From: Rubinisphaera margarita
Lineage (GTDB): Bacteria > Planctomycetota > Planctomycetia > Planctomycetales > Planctomycetaceae
Direction of reading: 5' to 3'
Length of the DNA: 64,000 bases
NCBI RefSeq assembly: GCF_022267515.1
Contig: NZ_JAKFGB010000009.1
Location: 310,001-374,000, forward strand
The notes beneath the pieces were generated by a model that made no database searches, was not told where the DNA came from, and was given only the letters and a program-made list of their open reading frames with translations. Shown here piece by piece: positions 18,441 to 33,751 of the stretch (its first letter is position 1; each line of letters begins with the position of its first letter). The position numbers were made by a program, and so were the translations under genes.

Positions 18441-19424
18441 GTGATCCAAGTCAGCACGATCACCCACAGCGGTGCGCCAGTGTCCAAGTTTATCTTCCAA
18501 TTGAATCGGCAGAACGGAATTGTTCTGCACGGTCGAAGGTGGGAGCCGGAATCGACGCCGGTCCTGCCGAGATATCTGGTCATCACGCATGGCGCCTGCG
18601 AACACGGCGGCCGTTATGTTCAGCTGAGAGAACAAGCCGCGGCTGCCGGCTGGACGACCATCGCGGTCGATCTCCGAGGCCACGGCAACTCAACGGGCAA
18701 CTATGTGCACGTCGATCGCTTTGACGAATACACGGACGATCTCCGAGCGGTTTGCGAAGATCAACAGCTGCCGCCCGATCGGACCGTCCTTCTCGGTGCC
18801 AGCATGGGAGGATTGATTACTCTCCGCACCGTCCAGTCGTTCTGGCGGGAGAAGGGAATCAATCTCTGTTCGGGAATGATCCTCACCTCACCGCTGCTGG
18901 CGATCAAGCATCCGATTGAGAACTGGAAAAAGGCGGTGTCCGGGACGCTGTCGAAGTATTTGCCGCGAACCCGCTTTCGCAGCACGATCGATAACAGCCT
19001 GCTGTGTCACGATCCGGCGATCCTGCGGCGCAAAGTCGAGGATCCGCTGATCCGCAGTACGGTGACCGCCCGCTGGTACTGCGAAGTCGATCGCGCTCTG
19101 AAACATGCCTTCGCGGAAGCCGATTCGGTTCGGGTTCCGACGCTGGTTCTGCAGGGCGGAGCCGATCATGTGGTCGATCCGCTCGCGACGCGTGCCTGGG
19201 TCGAGCAGGTTCAGGCACGCGGCACGATCGAAGGACCCGTTTCCGGGAATCGCCTGCCGTTAATCCAGTTCCATTCGCTTCCCGGCTGGTACCATGAAGT
19301 GCTGAATGAACCGGGGGCAGACACCGTTCGGACGGCCATTCTCCAGTTCGCCGAGCAGGCCGTCGGCGTACAGAATCGACTGCACTCACCATCACTGTCG
19401 CCGATCAATCTGGCCGGCTGCTGA
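18441..19424 (+). CDS. Alpha/beta hydrolase, monoacylglycerol lipase/lysophospholipase type
   Basis: 327 residues from GTG 18441, with GGAGA upstream. YLVITHGACEHGGRY is the oxyanion loop region, AVDLRGHGNS the typical HGxS motif of lysophospholipases, and LLGASMGG the nucleophile elbow. A later Asp lies in QGGADHVVDP and the catalytic His is likely in GWYHEVLNE. It therefore has a full Ser-Asp-His triad. It probably hydrolyses monoacylglycerols or lysophospholipids in the cytoplasm; there is no signal peptide. A terminator at 19444-19481 ends the gene. The divergent vWA operon lies upstream. Confidence 0.88.
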   Translation: MIQVSTITHSGAPVSKFIFQLNRQNGIVLHGRRWEPESTPVLPRYLVITHGACEHGGRYVQLREQAAAAGWTTIAVDLRGHGNSTGNYVHVDRFDEYTDDLRAVCEDQQLPPDRTVLLGASMGGLITLRTVQSFWREKGINLCSGMILTSPLLAIKHPIENWKKAVSGTLSKYLPRTRFRSTIDNSLLCHDPAILRRKVEDPLIRSTVTARWYCEVDRALKHAFAEADSVRVPTLVLQGGADHVVDPLATRAWVEQVQARGTIEGPVSGNRLPLIQFHSLPGWYHEVLNEPGADTVRTAILQFAEQAVGVQNRLHSPSLSPINLAGC

Positions 19425-19443
19425 ATGGGTCTGGGGAAACGCA

Positions 19444-19481
19444 AGAAGCCCGCGTCTCCGAGGAAACGCGGGCTTCTTTTT
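19444..19481. terminator. Bidirectional terminator between hydrolase and sigma factor
   Basis: AGAAGCCCGCGT pairs with ACGCGGGCTTCT, followed by TTTTT. It lies between the convergent hydrolase and sigma-factor genes. Confidence 0.85.
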
Positions 19482-19501
19482 CTATCGAAAGTTCGGTTTG
19501 A

Positions 19502-21166
<1,665 letters not shown>

Positions 21167-21270
21167 TGCTATTCCCCATGAGAGATACCGTCTTCGTGAC
21201 AGTTGCTCTTGAGAGAACTCCGGACGTCTTGCCCGGCTTCAACTGAAATTCCACTTTTCATCCACTTGCC

Positions 21271-21287
21271 CTTAATACGCAATTAAG
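21271..21287 (-). promoter_or_regulatory. Small AT-rich hairpin in sigma leader
   Basis: CTTAAT, loop ACGCA, ATTAAG. It lies about 105-120 bases upstream of the sigma-factor start and just after the terminator-like hairpin in transcript order. The stem is weak. Confidence 0.3.
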
Positions 21288-21301
21288 ACGACACCTGGTT
21301 G

Positions 21302-21329
21302 AAAAAAGTTCGCATACGAACCATTTTTT
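21302..21329 (-). terminator. Terminator-like hairpin in sigma-factor leader
   Basis: On the minus strand, GTTCG-TATG-CGAAC is followed directly by TTTTTT. It lies about 135 bases upstream of the sigma-factor start codon, so it is either an attenuator in that leader or the end of an unseen upstream transcript. The five-base stem is short. Confidence 0.4.
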
Positions 21330-21655
21330 AGAGAATTATCTTCGAGTCAGTCAATCCGGCGGCCCTACCGGGATGTGTAAGTCCTTTTGTTTCAACAGCT
21401 TATCGAGTGAATCCAGTTTGTCGGGCTGGGACTCATTGAAACCTGCCTGCAGGTTCTGAACATCCGAGTCAATCCCCAACGGCAATTCTGCCACACGGTT
21501 CAGTCAAGTGACGGCCATGCGGTAAAAAACACGTTCAAGAGGAAATTGGGCTTTGCAAAAATTGCCAAACCTGATATTTCTGCCTCCTCTCAGCCAATCG
21601 CTTCGGTGTTCTGCCAGGAAGACAGGGACGCCGGAAATTATCGTAAGTTTTTGCT

Positions 21656-24955
<3,300 letters not shown>

Positions 24956-24967
24956 GACGGGGTTCAC

Positions 24968-24999
24968 CCGGGTGGCACTGGTTAGTCCGTGCCACCCGG
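24968..24999. repeat. Strong inverted repeat after DUF11 gene
   Basis: CCGGGTGGCAC pairs perfectly with GTGCCACCCGG across a 10-base loop, 13 bases after the stop. There is no T run. It may stop transcription with help from a factor, or it may be a dispersed repeat. Confidence 0.55.
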
Positions 25000-25144
25000 T
25001 CACAATCCCACTCGTACTGCAAAGCCAGTGCGACCCCGTTGCGATGCTCGTGCTCACGCCGATTGTTGACGAATCGCCTGCCGCGTCGAATCATAGACGG
25101 CAACGACTTCGTCCCGCTTTCGCCTCTTCCTGATTGAACGGCCC

Positions 25145-25519
25145 ATGCCTGAACCTACGTCCGATCTGCTTGAAACCTTCGACAATCCGTACCCCGAGCG
25201 GGACTACGTGATCGAAACCGTCTGCCCGGAATTCACCTCGGTCTGCCCGAAAACCGGTCAGCCCGACTTCGGCACCCTGTATATCACCTACATTCCCGAT
25301 CGACTCTGCTTCGAGCTGAAGTCGCTGAAGATGTACCTGCAGCAGTACCGGAATCACGGAGCCTTCTACGAGCAGGTGACCAACCAGATCCTCGACGACC
25401 TGGTCGCCGCGACGCAGCCCCGATCCATGGAACTGCGAGCCGAGTTCACGGCCCGCGGCGGAATCCGAACCAATGTCGTGGTCGTGTACCCGGACGACAG
25501 CTGGGGCGACGACGACTAA
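25145..25519 (+). CDS. queF: NADPH-dependent 7-cyano-7-deazaguanine (preQ0) reductase
   Basis: 124 residues, the length of the short (type I) QueF. It has the catalytic Cys region PEFTSVCPKTGQPDFGTLYI, then CFELKSLKMYLQQYRNHGAFYE, the QueF substrate-binding stretch. QueF reduces preQ0 to preQ1 with NADPH in queuosine tRNA synthesis, and is unrelated in activity to GTP cyclohydrolase although it shares the fold. The other queuosine genes (queC, queD, queE) are not in the window. It is followed by kdtA on the same strand. The ribosome-binding site is weak. Confidence 0.95.
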   Translation: MPEPTSDLLETFDNPYPERDYVIETVCPEFTSVCPKTGQPDFGTLYITYIPDRLCFELKSLKMYLQQYRNHGAFYEQVTNQILDDLVAATQPRSMELRAEFTARGGIRTNVVVVYPDDSWGDDD

Positions 25520-25722
25520 AATCGCTGTCGCAGCAGAATTGCGATGCGGATATGATCCGCGTGACCTGTGAACCGCCTCTGGTTCATCCTGCAAATTGGA
25601 AAACCACAGAGACACCGCGATTCCAGCCTACTGAGCCGGAAGACTCGCGGAGCGGGTCGAAACTTGATTTCGCGGGCGATCGCTGGTCGCCTGAGTCCAC
25701 TGGAGTGAATGGAAGCTCTCTC

Positions 25723-27042
25723 GTGCGATATTTGCTCAATTGCGTCTATGTTCTGCTCGTTACCGCAGTCTCTCCGATGCTGCTTTATCGCAGATGGACC
25801 ACCGGCCGTTATCGCGAAGGCTGGTCAGAAAAACTCTGGGGCCGCATCGAACCCCGTAACAGCGAAGCCCCCTGTGTCTGGCTGCACGCTGTGAGTGTCG
25901 GCGAAGTGCTGCAGCTCGAGTCGATTGTGAAAGGCTGGCGGGAACGCTTCCCCGACTGGGACATCGCCATCAGCACGACCACGCAAACCGGCATGCAGGT
26001 CGCGAAGAAAACTTATCCCGACGCGCACCTGTTCTACTGCCCACTCGATTTCAGCTGGGCCGTGCGGAATACGCTTAAACGACTCAAACCGAGCTGCGTG
26101 GTGCTGGTCGAACTGGAGCTCTGGCCGAACCTGATTCTGGAAGTGGATCGTGCCGGGATTCCTCTGCTGCTGATCAACGGGCGGCTCGGTGAGAAGAGCT
26201 ATCGAGGGTACCGTCGCATTCGCCCGCTTGTTGCCTCACTCATGCGGCGGCTCGCTGTGGTCACCGCTCAGAACGAAGAATACGGCGAACGTTTCCATAA
26301 GCTCGGCGTCCCGAAGAATCGACTGCATGTTGCCGGGTCGATCAAGTTCGATCGGCTGTCGACCGACCGGAACAGTCCGGCCACCCGTCAGCTGCGGGAA
26401 AACTTCGGCATCAAGCCCGACGCTCCGATTCTCATGGCTGGCAGCACAGGCGAACCGGAAGAGAAGATCATTCTCTCCACCTGGATCTCGCTGCGGCAGC
26501 AGTTTCCACAGTTACAGCTGTTGATCGCCCCCCGGCATCAGGAGCGGTTCGAGGAAGTCGCCGAGCTGATTCAGCGGGCCGGGTTCCACGCCGTCCGCCG
26601 GTCCAAACTCGGCGAGAAACCACGCAAATCGATGAAACAGATCCCGCCGGTGTATTTGCTCGATACACTCGGCGAACTTTCCGCCTGCTGGGGACTGGCC
26701 GATATTGCCTTCGTGGGTGGCAGTCTGAACCAGCGGGGCGGACAGAACATGATGGAGCCGGCCGGCTACGGAGCCGCCCTGCTTTTTGGCCCGAATACCT
26801 GGAATTTTGCCGACGTGGTCGAGGATCTGAAACAGGCTCGGGCCTGCCGGATCGTCAGCAATCAGCACGAACTGATCACCCAGATCGGCGAACTGCTGCG
26901 GTCTCCACAGTCCGCCCAGCGACTGGGTCGAGCCGCCCAGAATTACGTGCTCAGCAAGCAGGGTGCAACCACGCTGACCCTCAACGAGATCGAAAAAACG
27001 CTGCACCTCACGCAGCCGGAGACGATTCGTCCCGCGGCGTGA
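25723..27042 (+). CDS. kdtA: 3-deoxy-D-manno-octulosonic acid transferase
   Basis: 439 residues from GTG 25723 (GGAAG seven bases upstream), giving the standard short cytoplasm-facing N-terminus VRYLLNCVYVLLVTAVSP that acts as a membrane anchor. WLHAVSVGEVLQLESIVKGW is the glycosyltransferase N-terminal signature, PSCVVLVELELWPNL the conserved acidic EL.WP motif, and AGSTGEPEEKIIL and FVGGSLNQRGGQNMMEPA the donor-binding C-terminal half. It adds Kdo from CMP-Kdo to lipid IVA at the inner membrane. The frame extends upstream to 25552 but overlaps the queF tail region with no family similarity. Together with lpxB at 50344, it shows that this cell makes Kdo-lipid A. Confidence 0.95.
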   Translation: MRYLLNCVYVLLVTAVSPMLLYRRWTTGRYREGWSEKLWGRIEPRNSEAPCVWLHAVSVGEVLQLESIVKGWRERFPDWDIAISTTTQTGMQVAKKTYPDAHLFYCPLDFSWAVRNTLKRLKPSCVVLVELELWPNLILEVDRAGIPLLLINGRLGEKSYRGYRRIRPLVASLMRRLAVVTAQNEEYGERFHKLGVPKNRLHVAGSIKFDRLSTDRNSPATRQLRENFGIKPDAPILMAGSTGEPEEKIILSTWISLRQQFPQLQLLIAPRHQERFEEVAELIQRAGFHAVRRSKLGEKPRKSMKQIPPVYLLDTLGELSACWGLADIAFVGGSLNQRGGQNMMEPAGYGAALLFGPNTWNFADVVEDLKQARACRIVSNQHELITQIGELLRSPQSAQRLGRAAQNYVLSKQGATTLTLNEIEKTLHLTQPETIRPAA

Positions 27043-27258
27043 TCAGGATTGCGTCTCTCTACGGATTTGCCGCTGGACATGATCAGATCTCCCTCGTCTC
27101 CCTGCGAGCGCAGGCCGGGGTGCGAGAGGATGCGGAGGAAAAGCACGCCGGTTGGAGGCTTCTCGCGGAAGCGAACGCCGCCGGGATCCCGCCGGCAGAT
27201 CGCTGTGGAATACGTGAAAACCGGCTCTGCTTCGCTTCCGGAACGTTTGTAACTTGCT

Positions 27259-27264
27259 TAGAAT
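27259..27264 (+). promoter_or_regulatory. Possible -10 element for metK
   Basis: TAGAAT lies about 44 bases before metK, in TTGCTTAGAAT, close to the TTGCTAGAAT of the rpsT promoter. The -35 region (TTCCGG) is poor, so confidence is low. Confidence 0.3.
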
Positions 27265-27307
27265 GCGCGGCTTAGAGTTTGCGCAAACACAGTGGTGAGG
27301 GAGAAGA

Positions 27308-28486
<1,179 letters not shown>

Positions 28487-28499
28487 TGGAACCCGGAAA

Positions 28500-28533
28500 C
28501 GACTCGCGGAACGGATGCAGTTTCCGCGAGTCG
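28500..28533 (+). terminator. Inverted repeat after metK, possible terminator
   Basis: A 12-base stem, CGACTCGCGGAA pairing with TTCCGCGAGTCG, starts 14 bases after the metK stop. It lacks a T run, so termination is only a possibility. Confidence 0.45.
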
Positions 28534-28591
28534 ATCTTCCGAACCTGATCAAACTGGTGGAACCGCAATCGGCGAGCGAAGGAGTGTCGCC

Positions 28592-29413
28592 ATGTCGCTG
28601 GGTCAAACCTGTGAACGCTGGGCTCGCGAGACCGAACAGTCTCGGGATCTGCAGTACTGCTGGGCTTGTGGACTGACGTGGATCATCGTCGGCTTCGTGC
28701 TGCTGACCGCCCGCGCTCTTGGCAGCTTCATTCCCGATACCGACGCCATTCGCGCTGCCGGTTCGATTCTCGGTCTTTCCGGTCTCGGTCTGATGTCGTC
28801 CACGCATCTGCTGCGTTCCCGTCCGCTCACGCCTTCAGCCCGGTCTCAGGTTCTGCTGCTCGCCACTATCACGCTGGGTGGCATTCTGCTCAGCAGCCTG
28901 GCTCTGACACCTCTCCGCAGTTTCTGGTCTGTGTTTCTGCACGCCTTCGTGATGGCGGGAGTCACCGTGGTGCTCGCCAGTCGCGGCTTGAATCTCCTCG
29001 GCCTTGAAACAACATCAGCTGTTGAAGCGACGCCCAAAGAAGTGGAGTCTACTTCAGTGGACACTTCTCCTTCAGTAAAAGAGCCGGCGGTCCACTCCGG
29101 GGAAATCGTGCAGTGGCTGTCCCGCAGTCGTCAGACCGATGGTTCGGAAACCGTCGAAGGCATGCTTCGGCTGGAACTGGCCGCAGGGCAGAAGCAGGTT
29201 TCCGGGCACGTCGTTTTCACACCTTCTCTGGGTTCGGTTCCCGAAATTGAATGCGAGCCGATCGGAGCGTTGGAAATCGAAGCCGCCATCGGCGAAGTGT
29301 ACCCGCATGGGTTTCGAGTCGATGTTCGACGCACGGATCGGTCCACTGCAGCGCTCAGTCTCGACATCGGCTTTCAGGCCCTGGCTGCGACTCAGGAACA
29401 GAACGCCGCCTGA
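28592..29413 (+). CDS. Four-helix membrane protein with C-terminal soluble domain, function unknown
   Basis: 273 residues, GGAG before ATG. Residues about 28-145 hold four hydrophobic segments (GLTWIIVGFVLLTARA, ILGLSGLGLMSS, VLLLATITLGGILLSSL, FLHAFVMAGVTVVLAS). A Ser/Thr/Glu-rich linker around 150-175 leads to a soluble domain of about 90 residues with GMLRLELAAGQKQVSGHVVF and GEVYPHGFRVDV. I do not recognise the family. The gene lies between metK and folK; its stop is 21 bases before folK, which suggests co-transcription. Confidence 0.7.
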   Translation: MSLGQTCERWARETEQSRDLQYCWACGLTWIIVGFVLLTARALGSFIPDTDAIRAAGSILGLSGLGLMSSTHLLRSRPLTPSARSQVLLLATITLGGILLSSLALTPLRSFWSVFLHAFVMAGVTVVLASRGLNLLGLETTSAVEATPKEVESTSVDTSPSVKEPAVHSGEIVQWLSRSRQTDGSETVEGMLRLELAAGQKQVSGHVVFTPSLGSVPEIECEPIGALEIEAAIGEVYPHGFRVDVRRTDRSTAALSLDIGFQALAATQEQNAA

Positions 29414-29434
29414 CGAATTCCCGAAAGTGCAGTC

Positions 29435-30157
29435 GTGGTGAAAGCAGGTCTCGCTCTCGGCGGAAATCTCGGCGACACCGTCGCCCTGCTGCAGACCGCA
29501 TCCCGACTGCTGGATGAACATCCAGAGATTGGTGTCCTGAACGTCAGCCGGAATTACACAACCTCACCCGTTGGCGCAGCCGCGGGCAGCCGGTTCGTGA
29601 ACTCCGCCATCCTCATCGAGACCTCGCTCGCAGCCGAGGCTCTGCTCGATGTCTGCCAGCGGATTGAGCACGAAGCCGGTCGGGTGCGTGAGATTCACTG
29701 GGGACCCAGAACGCTCGATATTGATCTCATCTTCTTCGGCTCGGAGATCCTCGAAACCGAACGGCTGATAATTCCGCACCCCGCCTGCTGGTATCGCCGC
29801 TTTGTCCTCGATCCCCTGTGTGATGTGGCGGCGGGTCTACGCCATCCCGTCCTGAATCAGACGTTCGCCCAGCTGCGAGACCGGCTCCGTCGCCGTCCTC
29901 TTACGGTGAGCCTCGGTCAGCTTTCCCATGCACGCCAGCAACAGCTTCATCCGCTGCTGGCTGAGTACGATGTGATTGAAGTCGCCGGTGAAGACCTCGC
30001 TGCGACCCTGATCCTCATCGACCGCCCGCTTACGTCCCGCTCCCGGCAGCAGTTCGGAGAACTCTACGAACAGGATCTGCCGGGATCGTTCGACGCACAT
30101 CTCAAAGACGTTCTGAACGCCGCCCTCGACGAGCCCAGGCCGTACGCGGATTCATAG
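29435..30157 (+). CDS. folK: 2-amino-4-hydroxy-6-hydroxymethyldihydropteridine pyrophosphokinase
   Basis: 240 residues from GTG 29435. The HPPK core is residues 1 to about 150: ALGGNLGD, the typical nucleotide loop, then NYTTSPVG, then the catalytic signature WGPRTLDIDLIFFG and IIPHPACWYRRFVLDPLC. It transfers pyrophosphate from ATP to the hydroxymethyl-pterin in folate synthesis. The last 80-90 residues (HARQQQLHPLLAEYDVIEVA and onward) are an extra domain not usual in FolK, of unknown role. The other folate genes (folP, folB) are not here. The start is 21 bases after the previous stop. Confidence 0.9.
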   Translation: MVKAGLALGGNLGDTVALLQTASRLLDEHPEIGVLNVSRNYTTSPVGAAAGSRFVNSAILIETSLAAEALLDVCQRIEHEAGRVREIHWGPRTLDIDLIFFGSEILETERLIIPHPACWYRRFVLDPLCDVAAGLRHPVLNQTFAQLRDRLRRRPLTVSLGQLSHARQQQLHPLLAEYDVIEVAGEDLAATLILIDRPLTSRSRQQFGELYEQDLPGSFDAHLKDVLNAALDEPRPYADS

Positions 30158-30267
30158 AGCATTTCCAAAATTCGACTGCAGGCATTTGCTGGAGCAAACT
30201 CAGCATGGCAGGGGATAGGCGCCCATGCGATCCCTCGTCGAATCGTCCGTGACCGCCCGGGCAGCAC

Positions 30268-31548
30268 TTATGGTCCGCTGCGAACCGCGGTGTCTTCAAT
30301 GCGATACAGATGCGTCGCCGTCCGGAGATAGAGTGTATCCTCGACTACGGAAGGGGAGGCTTTGATCAGACCGTCGAGTCGGTTGACCTGCAGCAGTTCC
30401 ATGTCGCTGTCCGGAGCGAGCACGGAGATCTTGCCCTCTTCGCTGCAAAAGTAGAGCCGCCCGTTCGCGTAGATGGGCGAGGCGGAGTACTTGCCGATCA
30501 GTCGTCGTTTTCCCAGCACCTTTCCGGTGGTGCAGTCGAGACAGGCGACCAGCCCCGCTTCATTAATGCTGAACAGTTTGTCGTCGACGACGATCGGAGA
30601 AGGAACCGTGCTCACGCTCCGCGTGTAGGTCCATTTCACGTGAGACTCAGTGACATTTCCGGAGCCGCCCGGTTCGACCGCCAGCAGTTCGGTTTCAAAG
30701 AAACCGGTGCAGAGGAAGACCAGGGAGTCTGTGGTGACCGGAGCGGGCACGTTCGAGAAGCCGACATAGCGCACGTGCCACAACTCTTTGCCAGTCGCCG
30801 GCTCGTAAGCGTGCGCCTGGTCGGGGCCCGGGCTGATAAGCAGGTCGCGGCCGCCGTGATTCCAGATCAGCGGTGTTGCAAACGCACGATGCGTAATCGA
30901 GTTGTCCCGCAACGGAGCGGTCCGAGTCGTCTTCCAGACTTCCTCCCCAGACTGCTTGTCGAGTGCCACGACGAACTGAACATTGGCACCGTCGCAGGTG
31001 AGGATCAACAGATTCTCGTAGGGCACCGGAGAACTGCCCGGTCCTCCCTGGTGATCAATCTCGAAGGAATCGTTCTTCCAGAGGATCTTCCCGGTCCGGT
31101 AATCGATGGCCGCCGTGCCGAAGGTGCCGAAGTGGCAATAGACACCGTGCTCGTCGATCACCGGCGTGGGGGACGCGTAGCTGTTGTCGTCGTGAATCTT
31201 TTCAGGTTGTTCGACCTGAAAGAGCTCGATCTCGTGCCGGATCGAACCCGTTTCAGGATCGAGCCCAACGGCATAGAGACGAAGCAGCGGTTTCGGCTCG
31301 TCTTCGAGAACGGCAGTGGTCAACCAGAGTTGATCGTCTCGAGCGACAGCCGACGACCAGCCTTCGCCGCGAATTGCCTGTTTCCAGCGGAGATTGGTCT
31401 CTTCATCAAACTTCAGCGGGAGCGACGATTCGGTCGCATGTCCCTGTCCCCCCGGGCCGCGAAACTGCGGCCAGCTGTCGGCGGCAACAGCGGAAAGACC
31501 GACCGAGAGAACGAGCAGGAAAATCGAGTTCCGCAGCAGGCGTTGCAT
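30268..31548 (-). CDS. Secreted PQQ-like beta-propeller protein
   Basis: 426 residues, with GAGGAG before ATG 31548. A signal peptide (FLLVLSVGLSAVAA) is followed by SWPQFRGPGGQG and repeated blade motifs: YRTGKILWKND, DKQSGEEVWKTTR, PATGKELWHVRY and CTTGKVLGKRRL, with Trp and Gly positions typical of PQQ-type propellers. Such planctomycete proteins lie in the periplasm or outside the cell. No dehydrogenase active-site residues are obvious, so a binding or assembly role (BamB-like) is as likely as an enzyme. It follows, on the same strand, the dehydratase gene and an inverted repeat at 31569-31593. Confidence 0.85.
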   Translation of the reverse strand: MQRLLRNSIFLLVLSVGLSAVAADSWPQFRGPGGQGHATESSLPLKFDEETNLRWKQAIRGEGWSSAVARDDQLWLTTAVLEDEPKPLLRLYAVGLDPETGSIRHEIELFQVEQPEKIHDDNSYASPTPVIDEHGVYCHFGTFGTAAIDYRTGKILWKNDSFEIDHQGGPGSSPVPYENLLILTCDGANVQFVVALDKQSGEEVWKTTRTAPLRDNSITHRAFATPLIWNHGGRDLLISPGPDQAHAYEPATGKELWHVRYVGFSNVPAPVTTDSLVFLCTGFFETELLAVEPGGSGNVTESHVKWTYTRSVSTVPSPIVVDDKLFSINEAGLVACLDCTTGKVLGKRRLIGKYSASPIYANGRLYFCSEEGKISVLAPDSDMELLQVNRLDGLIKASPSVVEDTLYLRTATHLYRIEDTAVRSGP

Positions 31549-31568
31549 GTGTGCTCCTCACGAATGAA

Positions 31569-31593
31569 AGAACCGCGGCACCACCGCGGTTCT
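31569..31593 (-). terminator. Inverted repeat between dehydratase and propeller genes
   Basis: AGAACCGCGG and CCGCGGTTCT form a perfect 10-base stem with a five-base loop, just after the dehydratase gene in transcript order. The following T run is weak. Confidence 0.5.
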
Positions 31594-31645
31594 GGAGGAA
31601 TCACTGTAGCACGTGCCTGCTGGCCATGCCAGAAAAGACGAGCCG

Positions 31646-33511
<1,866 letters not shown>

Positions 33512-33751
33512 ACGTCACGCTCCAGTTTTCGTCAGGAAGAAAGAGACCATGGGAAAGATGCGACATCTTTCCGGTGCGAAGTCGCGAGGAGAAGACGTGA
33601 TCCACGTCCGGAGACGTGAGGTCGGGCGGAGTTGTACCCGGAATAAGCAGGTGCGTCCAGATTTTACGAAAGACGGCCTCAAGTGGCTCGGTGAAAATAC
33701 CGAGGCTGAACAGCGAGGATTCGGCTTGAAATGACGTAAGTCGCACTCATT

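Noticed and set aside
27043..27307. SAM riboswitch before metK
   Set aside because: No recognisable conserved riboswitch core could be seen; only a possible -10 box.
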